From JAGOUN01 sp040389005 (GTDB lineage Bacteria; Pseudomonadota; Gammaproteobacteria; JAGOUN01), in the NCBI GenBank assembly GCA_040389005.1, contig JAZKAS010000009.1, forward strand, positions 1-64,000: a stretch of 64,000 nucleotides of DNA, read 5' to 3'. Below the pieces are notes generated by a model. It was not told the DNA's origin. It searched no databases and saw nothing but the letters and a program-made list of their open reading frames with translations. A program made the position numbers and the translations under genes. Shown here in pieces: positions 16,254 to 26,575 of the stretch; position 1 is the first letter of the stretch, and every line of letters starts with the position of its first letter.

Positions 16254-18071
16254 ATGCCGGAAACCAAAGTTGATTTTGTATCAATTCTTGCGCAGTCCAA
16301 CTTACTAAACAGCATTCCTTGTGCCATTTTTCTAAAAGACACAGAAAGTCGCTTCATTGGATGCAATAAATTTTTAGCCAATCTGGTCGAATACTCTGAT
16401 GTTGAAGAAATTAAAGGAAAAACAGATGAGGAAATGCCCTGGGGAGATGAAACAGCACATTACCGCGCATCTGACTTAACCGTTATGAAAAATGAAAGGA
16501 TGATTAATGAAACCGAAACTGTTCGTTTACATAACAAAAAAATTACTGTACATACAACCAAAGCACCTCTTTATTTTCAAAATAAAATGATTGGTATTAT
16601 CGGCTGCTTCACTGATATCACCCAAATTAAAAGAGACGAAGAAGCATTAAAAAAAACCAGAGAAAAAGCAGATGCCATGAACGCCGCCGCATTACAAGTC
16701 GCGCATGACATTCGTTCACCGCTCGCAGCTATTATGATGTTAACGCAAGCCTGTGCAGAAATCCCAGAAGCGCAGCGTATTTGCTTGCGTGAAGCAGTGG
16801 ATAGAATTCACGATATCGCCGATCAATTATTAACAAAGCATCGCAAAGATGAAGTGTTGACGGACAGTGAAACATTATTGCCCGTGATGATTTCCACCAC
16901 ATTGTTATCGATAATTGCGAGCAAGCGTGTTGAATATCAGCATTCTAAAATTAAAATTTTATTTGAGGCAAGCGCGGAATCTTATTTTGCGTTTATTCAT
17001 GCAAACATTACCGAGCTTAAACGCATGGTATCCAATCTTATGAACAACTCCAAAGAAGCTCTCAGAGATGAGTGCGGAGAAATTCGAGTAACATTGAATA
17101 CGAACAAGCAGCATTTGATTATACAAATCATTGATACCGGCCGAGGAATGTCCGAAGAAAAAATTCAGCAAATCCTAAATGAAGATACTATTACAACAGA
17201 AAAAGAAAATGGATTTGGCCTCGGGTTAACGCATGCTAAAAAAATGCTGAAAAATTTTAATGCCGCACTAAACATTTACTCTTCACCAGCAATCGGGACA
17301 ACGATGGAATTAATGTTTAATCTTGCGCCCGCGCCAACATGGATGGCAAATACTATTGAGGTGAATTCAGATGATTGCGTTGTGGTGTTAGATGACGACC
17401 AATCCATTCACGGCGCGTGGGATGAAATTTTCTCAGAATCACTTAAAGAAAATACGTTTTTAAAATTGAAGCATTTTGCGCATGCAAATGAATGTATCGA
17501 TTACATAAACTCTTACGTCAATCCAGAAAAGTTATTATTGTTAACGGATTATGAGCTAATTGGTCAAACGATGGATGGTTTGAATGTCATTGAAGAAACA
17601 CAAACACAACGCGCCATTTTAGTGACTAGTCATTATGAAAACCGAGATGTCCTTAAACGAGTCGTATTATTAAAAACAAAAATACTTCCTAAAATGCTTG
17701 CTTCTCATGCGAAACTCATTGTTACCAAAAAAGAGGAGCCAGATCTTATTCAAGTCGACCTGGTTTTGCTGGATGATGATACTTTGTTTCCTAGCATTCT
17801 CGCGAGCACTATGAAATCGAGAGGCAAGACTATAAAGCATTACACAACACCGCAAGCGCTTTTAGAGGAAATTTCACGCTATGCCAAAAACACCAAAATT
17901 TGCACAGACTTTGATCTCAAAGCCTCAATGACCGGCCCTGAAGTTGCCAAAATTCTGCATGAACAAGGATTTACGAATCTTTATTTAGCGACCGGCTATG
18001 ACTTCAAGCAAGAAGAAATGCCGGACTATCTTCAGGTACTTGGGAATAAAGTGGATATTTTGGCGCTTTAG
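16254..18071 (+). CDS. PAS sensor histidine kinase with two receiver-like domains (type A)
   Basis: A 605-residue soluble kinase. A PAS domain occupies about residues 12-125. The phosphoacceptor H151 lies in 'VAHDIRSPLAAIMML', followed by the HATPase domain with N-box 'VSNLMNNSKEAL' and G-box 'FGLGLTHAKKML'. Two receiver-like modules follow, 'CVVVLDDDQSIHGAWDEIF' and 'LVLLDDDTLFPSI'. No membrane helix is present, so it senses a cytoplasmic cue. The ATG at 16254 has AGGAAG upstream. It is paralogous to the kinase at 30109-32407 and shares 50 identical bases with it (16767-16816). Its 3' end overlaps the convergent aminotransferase gene by 68 bp. Confidence 0.85.
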   Translation: MPETKVDFVSILAQSNLLNSIPCAIFLKDTESRFIGCNKFLANLVEYSDVEEIKGKTDEEMPWGDETAHYRASDLTVMKNERMINETETVRLHNKKITVHTTKAPLYFQNKMIGIIGCFTDITQIKRDEEALKKTREKADAMNAAALQVAHDIRSPLAAIMMLTQACAEIPEAQRICLREAVDRIHDIADQLLTKHRKDEVLTDSETLLPVMISTTLLSIIASKRVEYQHSKIKILFEASAESYFAFIHANITELKRMVSNLMNNSKEALRDECGEIRVTLNTNKQHLIIQIIDTGRGMSEEKIQQILNEDTITTEKENGFGLGLTHAKKMLKNFNAALNIYSSPAIGTTMELMFNLAPAPTWMANTIEVNSDDCVVVLDDDQSIHGAWDEIFSESLKENTFLKLKHFAHANECIDYINSYVNPEKLLLLTDYELIGQTMDGLNVIEETQTQRAILVTSHYENRDVLKRVVLLKTKILPKMLASHAKLIVTKKEEPDLIQVDLVLLDDDTLFPSILASTMKSRGKTIKHYTTPQALLEEISRYAKNTKICTDFDLKASMTGPEVAKILHEQGFTNLYLATGYDFKQEEMPDYLQVLGNKVDILAL

Positions 18072-19500
18072 TAGCGTGTTGATTTTTATATGTCTTAGCC
18101 ATCTTCAAAGCAATTTCTAGCTTATCCATCAACTCATGCAACTCTTTATTCCCAGCACTACAAGTAATACGAACATACCCTAATTTATTACTCATACCGA
18201 AGTATGAAAACGGCGCAATCATGACTCCATAAGTAAACAAAAGATGATAAATAATTTCTTCATCTGTCTCAATTAGTGAGACTTCATCCTCCTGCACATG
18301 TTTGCGCTTGATAGCTCGAAAACAAGCAGTATTGATAGGAGTACCAATCAAATCACTTAAATTAGCAATCGCATAAAACGAACCTGCCGCATGATAATTT
18401 AGATCTGGCATCTGAGCACCAAGCTCTTTTATTCTGCGCTCAACAAAAACAATTTGTGGTGCATAGTAATTCATTAATTTACGCTGTTTCTTTAGCGTTA
18501 ATTTCTCCATAGCATGCGAAAAAGCAAACTGCAGCGATTTCGGCGCATGGCCACAAATACTAACATTTTCGCTTACTAACTCTTCCATTAATTTATTATC
18601 AAACACAACCGCAACGGCCATTCGCTCACCTGCTGCTGAAAGCGCTTTGGTAGCAGAGCGTATTAAAATAATTCTATTTTTCAAATCAGGCGCAACAGAA
18701 AGTAAAGATACTCTTTTTCCATCTAAACGCATTTCGGCGTACGCTTCATCTAAGATAATATGCAGCAAAGGATATTTACGCAATACTTCAGCGATTGCTT
18801 CTAATTCGCTTTTACTAAGTGCCGTCGCTAATGGATTATTCGGATCACAAAGTAAAAATGCGCTAGGAAAACCGCCATCTTTTTCTCCCAGTCTATAAGC
18901 GGACTGAATAGAATTTTCAAGTTGATTTGCATTCAGTTTATAACCTGGAGAATTCATCACCGAAATTTCAAACAAATTATTTTGCCGATGAGAGCCCTGA
19001 TAAAGAGAATAATAGGGAAACTGAGTTAAAATTCTGCCATTGGGCATCTTTCTATTAATAACGTTAAATATAATATGCAATGCTGCTGCACCACCAACGG
19101 TAAATAAAATATTTTTCTCATTGATATTAACTTCTTTTCCATACCACTGATTTAGTGCGCTCGCCATTTTTGTGCGTGCAGGCAATTCACCTTGTGGAGA
19201 ACCATAACCTATAGCCGGAGATAATGATGTCACAAAATCTTGCGAATTAAAAAAAGGTAAATATTTAAAAAGATTTAATCCTACTGTCGCTATAGTAGAA
19301 CGAATTGCTAAACCAAACCAATACCAAGCAACCGAAAACGCAGTGTCTCCATCTAAAGGGTAGGTCGGACGCCCCATACCCACAGCATGAGTTTTACTCA
19401 TACCTTCAAGCTCAAGCTGCTGAGTCCACAANNNNNNNNNNTTAGTAACATTTTCATCATTCCCTAATAGTGAAATCATATTCGACAAATCCTGAAACAA
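18004..19500 (-). CDS. PLP-dependent aminotransferase, class I/II (contains an assembly gap)
   Basis: About 498 residues of fold-type I PLP enzyme. Active-site elements are 'CDPNNP' (Asn), 'IILDEAYAE' (Asp251, Tyr254), 'RSATKALSAAGERMA' with the PLP-binding Lys at about 285 and its Arg, and 'GYVRITCS' for substrate carboxylate binding. It is longer than the usual 400 residues, with extra N-terminal sequence. The 10-N gap at 19432-19441 interrupts residues 20-23, so the N-terminus may be wrong. The amino acid substrate is unknown. It sits between two sensor kinases and could make a metabolite relevant to them, but this is only suggested by position. Confidence 0.75.
   Translation of the reverse strand: MFQDLSNMISLLGNDENVTXXXXLWTQQLELEGMSKTHAVGMGRPTYPLDGDTAFSVAWYWFGLAIRSTIATVGLNLFKYLPFFNSQDFVTSLSPAIGYGSPQGELPARTKMASALNQWYGKEVNINEKNILFTVGGAAALHIIFNVINRKMPNGRILTQFPYYSLYQGSHRQNNLFEISVMNSPGYKLNANQLENSIQSAYRLGEKDGGFPSAFLLCDPNNPLATALSKSELEAIAEVLRKYPLLHIILDEAYAEMRLDGKRVSLLSVAPDLKNRIILIRSATKALSAAGERMAVAVVFDNKLMEELVSENVSICGHAPKSLQFAFSHAMEKLTLKKQRKLMNYYAPQIVFVERRIKELGAQMPDLNYHAAGSFYAIANLSDLIGTPINTACFRAIKRKHVQEDEVSLIETDEEIIYHLLFTYGVMIAPFSYFGMSNKLGYVRITCSAGNKELHELMDKLEIALKMAKTYKNQHATKAPKYPLYSQVPEDSPAFLLA
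19432..19441. other. Assembly gap (10 N) in the aminotransferase gene
   Basis: Ten Ns near the 5' end of the minus-strand gene. The frame happens to stay open across them, but the real number of missing bases is unknown. Confidence 0.99.
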
Positions 19501-19574
19501 TTTAATCTTTGTTTGTTCAAAAAGCCCAGCAAGAGGTATATTATAGAAGTTAGCTTAAGGAATGATGAAGTAGC

Positions 19575-21591
19575 ATGGTTGGAAATAGTACAATTAAAGA
19601 ATTTAGTGCGTTCTTATCACAATTAGCCGAAAGGAGTGAGCATGTTTACTGGCTAAGCAGCCCTGATCTAGAATCCATTCAGTACATCAGTCCTGCCTAT
19701 GAAAAAATATGGGGTAGAAAGCTAGAAGAACTTTACAACGACCCCGAAAAGTGGATTACTTTTTTACATCCTGAAGATGCTGAGCATCACCATCCCATTC
19801 ATGTCATGAAAGACCGCATTAAACAACTTGGGCAAGCGGCAAAATACAACGAAGACTACCGAATCATCCGCCCCGATGGAGAAGTTCGCTGGATCATGGA
19901 TAGAGGCTTTCCTATTTATGACCCTCAGGGTAATTGCCTTGGGATTACCGGCGTTGCTTTAGACGTTACCAAAGAAAAAGAGGCTGAATTAAAACTTGCA
20001 AAAGCCAAAATACAAGCCGAAGCCGCCAACCGCGCCAAAACAGAATTCCTCGCCAATATGAGTCACGATGTCAAAACACCGTTATCTGGCGTGATAGGTA
20101 TGGCAGACCTAATTGCGCATGATTCCACTGGAAAAGAAAAGCAACGTGGTGAAGCAATTCATTCTTGTGGATTACAATTACTCTCTTTTTTTAATGATTG
20201 TTTGGAGTTATCAAAATTAGAAATGCTCGAATGGGCAGGAATGGAAGAAAATTTTTCTTTAACAACTTTGCTAGAACAAATTCATGATTTACTCGCACCT
20301 ACCGCNNNNNNNNNNTACAATTGAAATCGATCCTACTTTGCCACAAGCGGTGCGCGGCCATCATGCTAGTATTTATCGTATTTTATTAAATTTAACCGGT
20401 AATGCGTTAAAATTTACAAAAACAGGTTCGGTGCAACTTCGTGCATTTTTATCAGAAACAATCGCTGCGAATCAAGTTCGAGTGGGTTTAGAAGTAAAAG
20501 ATACTGGCATTGGCATTCCGGAAGATCAACACGAAATTATTTTTGAAAAATTAAAACGCTTGACACCTTCATATGAAGGAAAAATCGAAGGCAGTGGCAT
20601 TGGTTTATATATTGTTGATCAATATGTTAAGCGCATGAATGGTATTGTAGAAGTTGAAAGCGCGCTGGGAAAAGGCAGCACATTCACCGTTTTATTACCT
20701 TTATCAATTGCACCAGATATTTCTACCGCTAGTGTGAATGAAACTCAATCGCAGCCTATCACTTCATCCTCTATCACTTTTAAACCAACAGCGAGTGAAC
20801 ATAAGAAAACCCTCCCTGCGAATGCGCCGCGAATTTTTCTAGTCGAAGATAATCCTTTAATTCAACATGTGACAGAAGCTTTATTAAATGGCGCAGGTTT
20901 TTCGGTGGATATCGCTGGCACCGGTGCCGAAGCGTTAGAAAAATTTTCACCTGGAAAATATGGCCTCGTGTATATGGATATTGGATTGCCAGATCAAGAT
21001 GGTTACTCGGTTGCGCATGCTATTCGTGAAAAAGAAAAATCACTCGCAACACCCATCATCGCACTCACTGCGCACGGCGCACTTGATGTCGAACGATTTT
21101 GTAGTCGCGCAGGCATGCAAGGTGTTTTAAGCAAACCCCTTACACGCGAACAAGCAACCAGTGTTTGGGAACGGTATGGCTTAGGAAAATCAGAAAAAGT
21201 CGATGGACTTACAATGATAGAAAATACCGATAAAACACCGGTGGCCTCACAAATTATCGATATAAAAGGCACGGCCAGCTTATTAGGCTCAAAAGACCGT
21301 GCAAAAGAATTGCTGACACTTTGGTTTGAAATGTTAACAAAACGATTTTTACCAGCACTGCATGATCTTATAAGCAAACACGATATTGAGGGATTGCGCC
21401 ATGAATTACATGCGATGCTGGGAAGTTTGTGTTATGTCAAAACGCCACTCTTGAACCAAGCGTTGCTTGAATTACAAACGGCAACGAGAAATCATCCACA
21501 AGAAATTGAGAATGCGTATCAACGGGTATTACAAGAATCACAACGGTTTATTGACCAGTATCAAAAGCAACTTATATCAAAGAGCCATTGA
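19575..21591 (+). CDS. PAS hybrid histidine kinase with receiver and HPt (type B, contains a gap)
   Basis: One gene split by ten Ns at 20306-20315. Domains in order: a PAS domain of the PAS_3 kind ('IWGRKLEELYNDPEKW', 'EDYRIIRPDGEVRWI'), HisKA with 'NMSHDVKTPLSGVIGM', HATPase ('NLTGNALKF', 'DTGIGIPEDQ', 'GSGIGLYIV'), a receiver ('IFLVEDNPLIQH', 'YMDIGLPDQDG', 'LSKPL') and a C-terminal HPt ('RHELHAMLGSLC'). This is a complete phosphorelay in one soluble polypeptide. Alignment with the paralogue at 26576-29215 predicts 21 missing bases rather than 10, which restores the frame and gives about 675 residues. A strong terminator follows at 21625. Confidence 0.85.
20306..20315. other. Assembly gap (10 N) in the type B kinase gene
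   Basis: The reading frame changes across the Ns. Comparison with the paralogue (segment QMKGLDL) predicts about 21 missing bases. Confidence 0.99.
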
Positions 21592-21624
21592 AAGCGATAA
21601 GCATCATATTTTCTAATTATTACT

Positions 21625-21656
21625 TGCTCACAAGTGACATATGTCACTTATGAGCA
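21625..21656 (+). terminator. Rho-independent terminator after the type B kinase
   Basis: The arms tgctcacaagtgaca (21625-21639) and tgtcacttatgagca (21642-21656) pair with a single mismatch and are followed by TTTTT. The inner 18 bases (21632-21649) form a perfect palindrome. Confidence 0.85.
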
Positions 21657-21661
21657 TTTTT

Positions 21662-21832
21662 ATGAGCCCCAAGAAGACGTTTACAGGTCGTGAGCGAGAA
21701 CTAACTCAGTTAAAAAACTTCAGTCGTCAGCCTGGGTCGTAGTTAGCTGTGATTAAGGGACGGCGGCGAGTAAGGAAGAGCCGATTAATTCAAGAGTTTG
21801 CCCAAGATCGTTTTTTTGAAAATAAAACTTAA
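21662..21832 (+). pseudogene. Fragment of an AAA-type ATPase (ATPase_2-like)
   Basis: The frame reads 'KKTFTGRERELTQLKNF', then TAG at 21740-21742, then 'LAVIKGRRRVRKSRLIQEFA' before a final TAA. This is the N-terminus of the family whose Walker A is GRRRVGKT/S, here with Gly changed to Arg, an in-frame stop and loss of everything downstream. It lies in the 246 bp between the kinase and the convergent helicase gene. Confidence 0.7.
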
Positions 21833-21837
21833 AAAAA

Positions 21838-24800
21838 TCATTCCAACGGATCAAACAAACACTGCAAATCATCTTCATTCATTTTGAATTTACTATCAGA
21901 TGCATGCTCAGAAAATAATCCTTCCATCAATGCACGTTTGTTGCGTTGCATAGCGAGGATTTTTTCTTCAACCGTGCCCTTGGTCACGAGCTTATAAACA
22001 AACACTGTTTTATTTTGACCAATACGATGCGCGCGATCGGTCGCCTGATTTTCGACAGCAGGGTTCCACCAAGGATCGTAATGGATCACGGTATCAGCTG
22101 CGGTAAGGTTTAAACCTGTACCTCCCGCTTTGAGGCTGATTAAAAACAAAGACACTTCGCCGCTTTGAAATTGTTGTACCGGCGTCTGGCGATCTTTAGT
22201 TTGCCCAGTGAGTTTGACGTAGTGGATCGCGCGTTGATGCAACACTTCTTCAATAAGCGCGAGCATTTCAGTGAACTGTGAAAACAATAAAATACGCCGA
22301 CCTTCTGCGAGCATTTCGGTAATTAATTCTATCAGCAACTCAAGTTTCGCAGATTTAACGGTTTCTTTTTGTAATGTGGAAATTTTTAAGAGACGTGGAT
22401 CACAACATACTTGTCGTAATTTTAATAACGCTTCTAAAATAAAAATATGGCTGCGCCCCAACCCCAAACTGGCAATTTGGGTACGCACCTTTTTCTCCAT
22501 GGTGATACGAATCGTTTCATATAAATCACGCTGCGAGCCCTCAAGCTCAACATGTCGAATAATCTCAACTTTTTCAGGCAACTCTTGCAGGACCTTGTCT
22601 TTGGTACGACGTAATAAAAAAGGAGCAACGCGACGATTTAAATGCGCGCGGCGTTCTGCGTCATTGTGCTTTTCAATAGGGGTGCGAAATAATCGCGTGA
22701 ATTGTCGTTGCTCACCTAGTAATCCAGGCATCATGAAATGAAATAACGACCAAAGTTCACCGAGATGATTTTCCATCGGCGTTCCAGTCAAACATAAACG
22801 ATGTCTTGCCTTAAGTTGCAAAGCAATTTGTGCCGATTGACTGCGCGCATTCTTAATAAATTGTGCTTCATCTAAAATAAGATAATAAAAAGTTTGTTTC
22901 AATAAAATTTCTTGATCGTGAACCAACAAAGGATACGTTGTTAAAATTAAATCGTAAGAAGCAATGTCTTCATAAACAAGTTTTCGAGAAGCTCCGTGTA
23001 ATAATAACACTTTTAAATCAGGCGCGAATCGCTGCGCTTCCGCACACCAATTAAACATCAAACTGGTAGGTGCGACGATTAAACACGGCCCATTCATGCG
23101 ACCACTGGTTTTCTCCAGTAACAAATGTGAAAGTGCTTGGACAGTTTTTCCAAGCCCCATATCATCCGCTAAAATTCCACTTAATTCATATTCACGTAAA
23201 AATTGCAACCAACTCAAACCTTCGATTTGGTAAGGACGTAATTCGCCCTGAAATTCTGCAGAGGGTTGCACGGTTTCAATGCCTTTAAAATTCGTGAGTT
23301 TTTCTCCCATTCTTCTCAGGCGCTCTCCCCCCACCCAACGTAGTTGCGCCGCACCCATGGCTTTTTCTAATTCAATTAAACGCACGGCTTGCAATGTTGA
23401 AAGCCGTAGCTTTGCTTCATCACTTAAACTATCAGCATCATAAAGCTCAATAAATATATTTAAAATATGCCGAACGCGATCTGCAGGTAGAGAAATGTAT
23501 CGACCATCGGATAATTCGGCATAAATCGACTCTGTTTGATTCGCAATCCATGCTTGTGGATTTTTTGAAAAATCTCCAGGTAAATTTTTTAATAATTTGT
23601 GCAATACGGGCAACAAATTTATTTTCTCACCTTTAAGCGTAATCCCTAATTCCAAACCAAACCAATCGTAACCACCGGCCTCTTCTTCAACGGACGTATA
23701 CCAGTCATCAATATCGTCCATGACAATTTGGTAAGGATAGTCAAAAGCCAAATCAATTTTCCAACCTTGCGCTTTTAAAATAGGTAAATCACTTCCCACA
23801 AAACTGATGGGATCATAGTGAGCTTCATTCATCAAAAAATAATGAGGATTAGATCGATTATGAACGGAAAAATCATGCATTTCTGAAATGGAGGTCCAGC
23901 CAAATGAACGCAATGTTTTCAAATAGGCCGCTTCTTTCGTGATATTACGCTGCATACGAATTTTTTTCTCAGCCGAAACTGATTCAATAATAATATTCGT
24001 ATTTTTATCAGAAACTTTCACGCCCCGATAATCAAAGCATAACTCTGCAACCGCTCGTTCTGCAAAAGTAGGACGCCAGTTATTTTTCGCTTGTGCAGGC
24101 TCCATAATTTTTTCTCGAAACAATCGAAGATAAGGAGTGGGTGAAACCACTTCAAAAGATTGATCCGCGGAGAGTTTTGGCAACTGAATAGGGAATTTTT
24201 TTTGATGACGCATGAGTTTATCAGCCACTTTTTCCGCTTGTGCAACGGAAATTTTTGGCATAGAAATTAATAGCATCATTTCGGAAAAATGCATAGTTGT
24301 ATTAATTTTTCCGATAGCGCCCGTTTTCTTATGAAAATACCAAATATGCTGAATGTTAAATAATTGCAACGAGTCTTGCTCGGGATGATAGCGTAAGACT
24401 TGCGTACCTTGCGCATTCATTTCCCAATACCAGTCAACGTCAATTGCTTCACCCAATTTTAGTATACGCCCTGATTCTTTTTCAAAACGACACAGACCGG
24501 TCGACAATATTTTTGAAAAAATTGCTTCGCCTTCTTCGCCAAACAATGTGTATTGCCGCTCACCACGATAATTACCGCCACCGTCGGGATACATCGCTTG
24601 CATACCCTCTAACTCCATGCACAGTTCTTTATTTTTTTCATCTAAACTTTCTCTATGTTTCGCAAGATGAAAAGGTTTATAAGTACCCACTTTTTCTGAT
24701 TTCAATACTTTCGCAAAATAAATGGTAATTTGCGCTTCAATTTGCGAAGAATAGTAAGAAGAATGAATTGAAAAAAAATAGCAAAAATAATGAATTTCTT

Positions 24801-25230
24801 TTTTCAAAAGATGGCGAGGCGCGCGATGGATTTGCGCGGGTAGTCGAGCGACGGCATTGTCTAGCGTCGCTAACCAACGCGTGAGTTCAGAATCATCCTG
24901 TTGCTGAGTCACTTCGGGCTTCGCAGGAGATTCTTGTGCAATTACCGCAAACAATGTCGCCACCACGTGCTTACAGTTATAAACCATCGGACAAGTACAA
25001 TTACCTGATATATTGGGACCCTGCTTTGCACTAGCACGCGTCAAAGTCACATTAACATCATAGATCTTTTGCCCCTGAACGGCGGCACAAATAATAACAT
25101 TATTTACATCTTCTTGAAAAATCTCGATATCACTAACACGACCCGCAGCAAAATATTCTTGCCCGCGTTGATAACTCAAACTTCCAAATGAAGATTTAAG
25201 GTTAGTTGCATTCAACTGGTCTATTAGCAT
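21838..25230 (-). CDS. SNF2-family helicase with N-terminal SWIM zinc finger
   Basis: A 1130-residue protein. A SWIM motif (Cys79-x-Cys81 ... Cys87-x-His89, in 'GNCTCPMVYNCKHVV') lies near the N-terminus. About 500 residues of bacterial SNF2-associated region follow, then the two helicase lobes: 'LADDMGLGKTVQAL' (Walker A), 'LILDEAQFIKN' (DEAH-type box), 'LTGTPMENHLGELW', 'SLKAGGTGLNLTAAD' and 'QATDRAHRIGQ'. Such proteins are DNA-dependent ATPases that remodel protein-DNA or polymerase complexes. The start is ATG 25230. It follows the double-GNAT gene on the same strand by 69 bp and may be the last gene of that operon. Confidence 0.9.
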   Translation of the reverse strand: MLIDQLNATNLKSSFGSLSYQRGQEYFAAGRVSDIEIFQEDVNNVIICAAVQGQKIYDVNVTLTRASAKQGPNISGNCTCPMVYNCKHVVATLFAVIAQESPAKPEVTQQQDDSELTRWLATLDNAVARLPAQIHRAPRHLLKKEIHYFCYFFSIHSSYYSSQIEAQITIYFAKVLKSEKVGTYKPFHLAKHRESLDEKNKELCMELEGMQAMYPDGGGNYRGERQYTLFGEEGEAIFSKILSTGLCRFEKESGRILKLGEAIDVDWYWEMNAQGTQVLRYHPEQDSLQLFNIQHIWYFHKKTGAIGKINTTMHFSEMMLLISMPKISVAQAEKVADKLMRHQKKFPIQLPKLSADQSFEVVSPTPYLRLFREKIMEPAQAKNNWRPTFAERAVAELCFDYRGVKVSDKNTNIIIESVSAEKKIRMQRNITKEAAYLKTLRSFGWTSISEMHDFSVHNRSNPHYFLMNEAHYDPISFVGSDLPILKAQGWKIDLAFDYPYQIVMDDIDDWYTSVEEEAGGYDWFGLELGITLKGEKINLLPVLHKLLKNLPGDFSKNPQAWIANQTESIYAELSDGRYISLPADRVRHILNIFIELYDADSLSDEAKLRLSTLQAVRLIELEKAMGAAQLRWVGGERLRRMGEKLTNFKGIETVQPSAEFQGELRPYQIEGLSWLQFLREYELSGILADDMGLGKTVQALSHLLLEKTSGRMNGPCLIVAPTSLMFNWCAEAQRFAPDLKVLLLHGASRKLVYEDIASYDLILTTYPLLVHDQEILLKQTFYYLILDEAQFIKNARSQSAQIALQLKARHRLCLTGTPMENHLGELWSLFHFMMPGLLGEQRQFTRLFRTPIEKHNDAERRAHLNRRVAPFLLRRTKDKVLQELPEKVEIIRHVELEGSQRDLYETIRITMEKKVRTQIASLGLGRSHIFILEALLKLRQVCCDPRLLKISTLQKETVKSAKLELLIELITEMLAEGRRILLFSQFTEMLALIEEVLHQRAIHYVKLTGQTKDRQTPVQQFQSGEVSLFLISLKAGGTGLNLTAADTVIHYDPWWNPAVENQATDRAHRIGQNKTVFVYKLVTKGTVEEKILAMQRNKRALMEGLFSEHASDSKFKMNEDDLQCLFDPLE

Positions 25231-25299
25231 CAATTCAGATCATCTCTAAAAATATGACCGAGCATTATATCAGATATTTTGCTCTTTGGGCAGACTTTG

Positions 25300-26544
25300 T
25301 CATTGATTCTCTTTACGAAGCTGTGAATAATCAATCATTGCAAATAATTCTGCGTCTGAAATCTGCTGAGTCACAAAATTTCTAAAATAATTTTTTAAGG
25401 TACCTTCGTGATGAAAACCAAGTCGTTTGGCAAGATTTAAACTGCGTGCATTTTCTTGAGAAATATAAAGTTGAAGAGATTTCGCATTTCGCTTAGCAAA
25501 TGCATATCGAATTACCGCAAAGACAGCTTCAAACGCATAACCATGACCGACATGTCGAGTATCAAGCCAATAACCAAGTTGTAAACTTGGCACAGCCCAA
25601 TCAGTTACTTTAAACCATACTTCGCCTAAAACATTTTTCTGATCTCTATCCCAAACAAGAAAAAATATATACTCAGAAGCTAATACGTCGTTACCTGCAT
25701 CTGTGCCTTCATTGACATGTTTTTGTAATTGCCTGCGCGTTAAATCTTTTTTTGCCCAAGAAAAAAAAGGGCTCACTTCGTTAAGCGACGCCATAAGCGC
25801 GGTATATAATTTTTCAGTATCTTGCATGCGAGGCGCGCGCAAACACAATCGCTTGGTTTGCATAACGGGCAATTTTTCTGCATTTGTAAATACTGGCTTT
25901 GGCACGAAATGCTCTTCCGTTGGGACTTCTTTTATTTTTACCGACAGATCTTGTTCCCATGAAACTTCAAGCGGTGACAACATTGTGGTCTCTGTGCAGG
26001 AAAACAATAATCCATCTGAAGGTAATTTTGTACTACAATCTAAGCAAATGTTATGTAATTTTGCTTCAAACACATAACCACTTCGCGTAGCAACGGCAGC
26101 ACTTTTTTCATTTTCAATTTGCGTACAAATTTGTGCACGAATTGCTTTCAATCCATCCAATGCATAGCGTGTCAATGCATTGACAAGTTCTTTTGCCAAC
26201 CCTTGACCTTCAAATCTTGAATCAATCCAATAACCAATTTCAAAACACGGTCGAACCAAATCTGTATGTTCGTTATACCCTGAAACAGAAATGATTTTTT
26301 GACTTTCTTTATGAATGACAATCAAAGGAAAATCTTTAGACGTTTGCGCTTGCCAATGTTCATAGCCACCATGAACAAATTGTTGCGTTGCATTAAAGCT
26401 AGTATCACGCGCCCAAGGCATCCAACGGCGTAACGCAACAGCAGATCGCTCAATCGATTCATGCAACGCAAATTCATCGCCGAGTTGTACTGGGCGAATA
26501 ATTAAGCGCGGGGTTTCAATGTGATGAAGCTGGTAAAGATTCAT
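25300..26544 (-). CDS. Tandem GNAT acetyltransferase (RimJ/RimL type)
   Basis: A 414-residue protein made of two GNAT domains, residues about 5-195 and 225-410. Each begins with a T-x-R-L-x-[IL]-R-x-P/V segment ('IETPRLIIRPVQLGDE' and 'MQTKRLCLRAPRMQDTE'). Each carries the acetyl-CoA-binding part, 'GYWIDSRFEGQGLAKE' and 'GYWLDTRHVGHGYAFE'. RimJ/L-type enzymes acetylate N-terminal amines of proteins or small molecules. The two halves differ considerably, so the fusion is old. It lies between a SNF2 gene and a sensor-kinase gene on the same strand, with gaps of 69 and 31 bp. Substrate unknown. Confidence 0.8.
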   Translation of the reverse strand: MNLYQLHHIETPRLIIRPVQLGDEFALHESIERSAVALRRWMPWARDTSFNATQQFVHGGYEHWQAQTSKDFPLIVIHKESQKIISVSGYNEHTDLVRPCFEIGYWIDSRFEGQGLAKELVNALTRYALDGLKAIRAQICTQIENEKSAAVATRSGYVFEAKLHNICLDCSTKLPSDGLLFSCTETTMLSPLEVSWEQDLSVKIKEVPTEEHFVPKPVFTNAEKLPVMQTKRLCLRAPRMQDTEKLYTALMASLNEVSPFFSWAKKDLTRRQLQKHVNEGTDAGNDVLASEYIFFLVWDRDQKNVLGEVWFKVTDWAVPSLQLGYWLDTRHVGHGYAFEAVFAVIRYAFAKRNAKSLQLYISQENARSLNLAKRLGFHHEGTLKNYFRNFVTQQISDAELFAMIDYSQLRKENQ

Positions 26545-26575
26545 AAGGCCACTTTTCTACTTATTCATCATCCGA

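Noticed and set aside
19550..19575. GCTTAAGGA before the type B kinase as another PmrA half-site
   Set aside because: There is no second half-site at 11-bp spacing, and the AAGGA is more simply a ribosome-binding element near the start codon.
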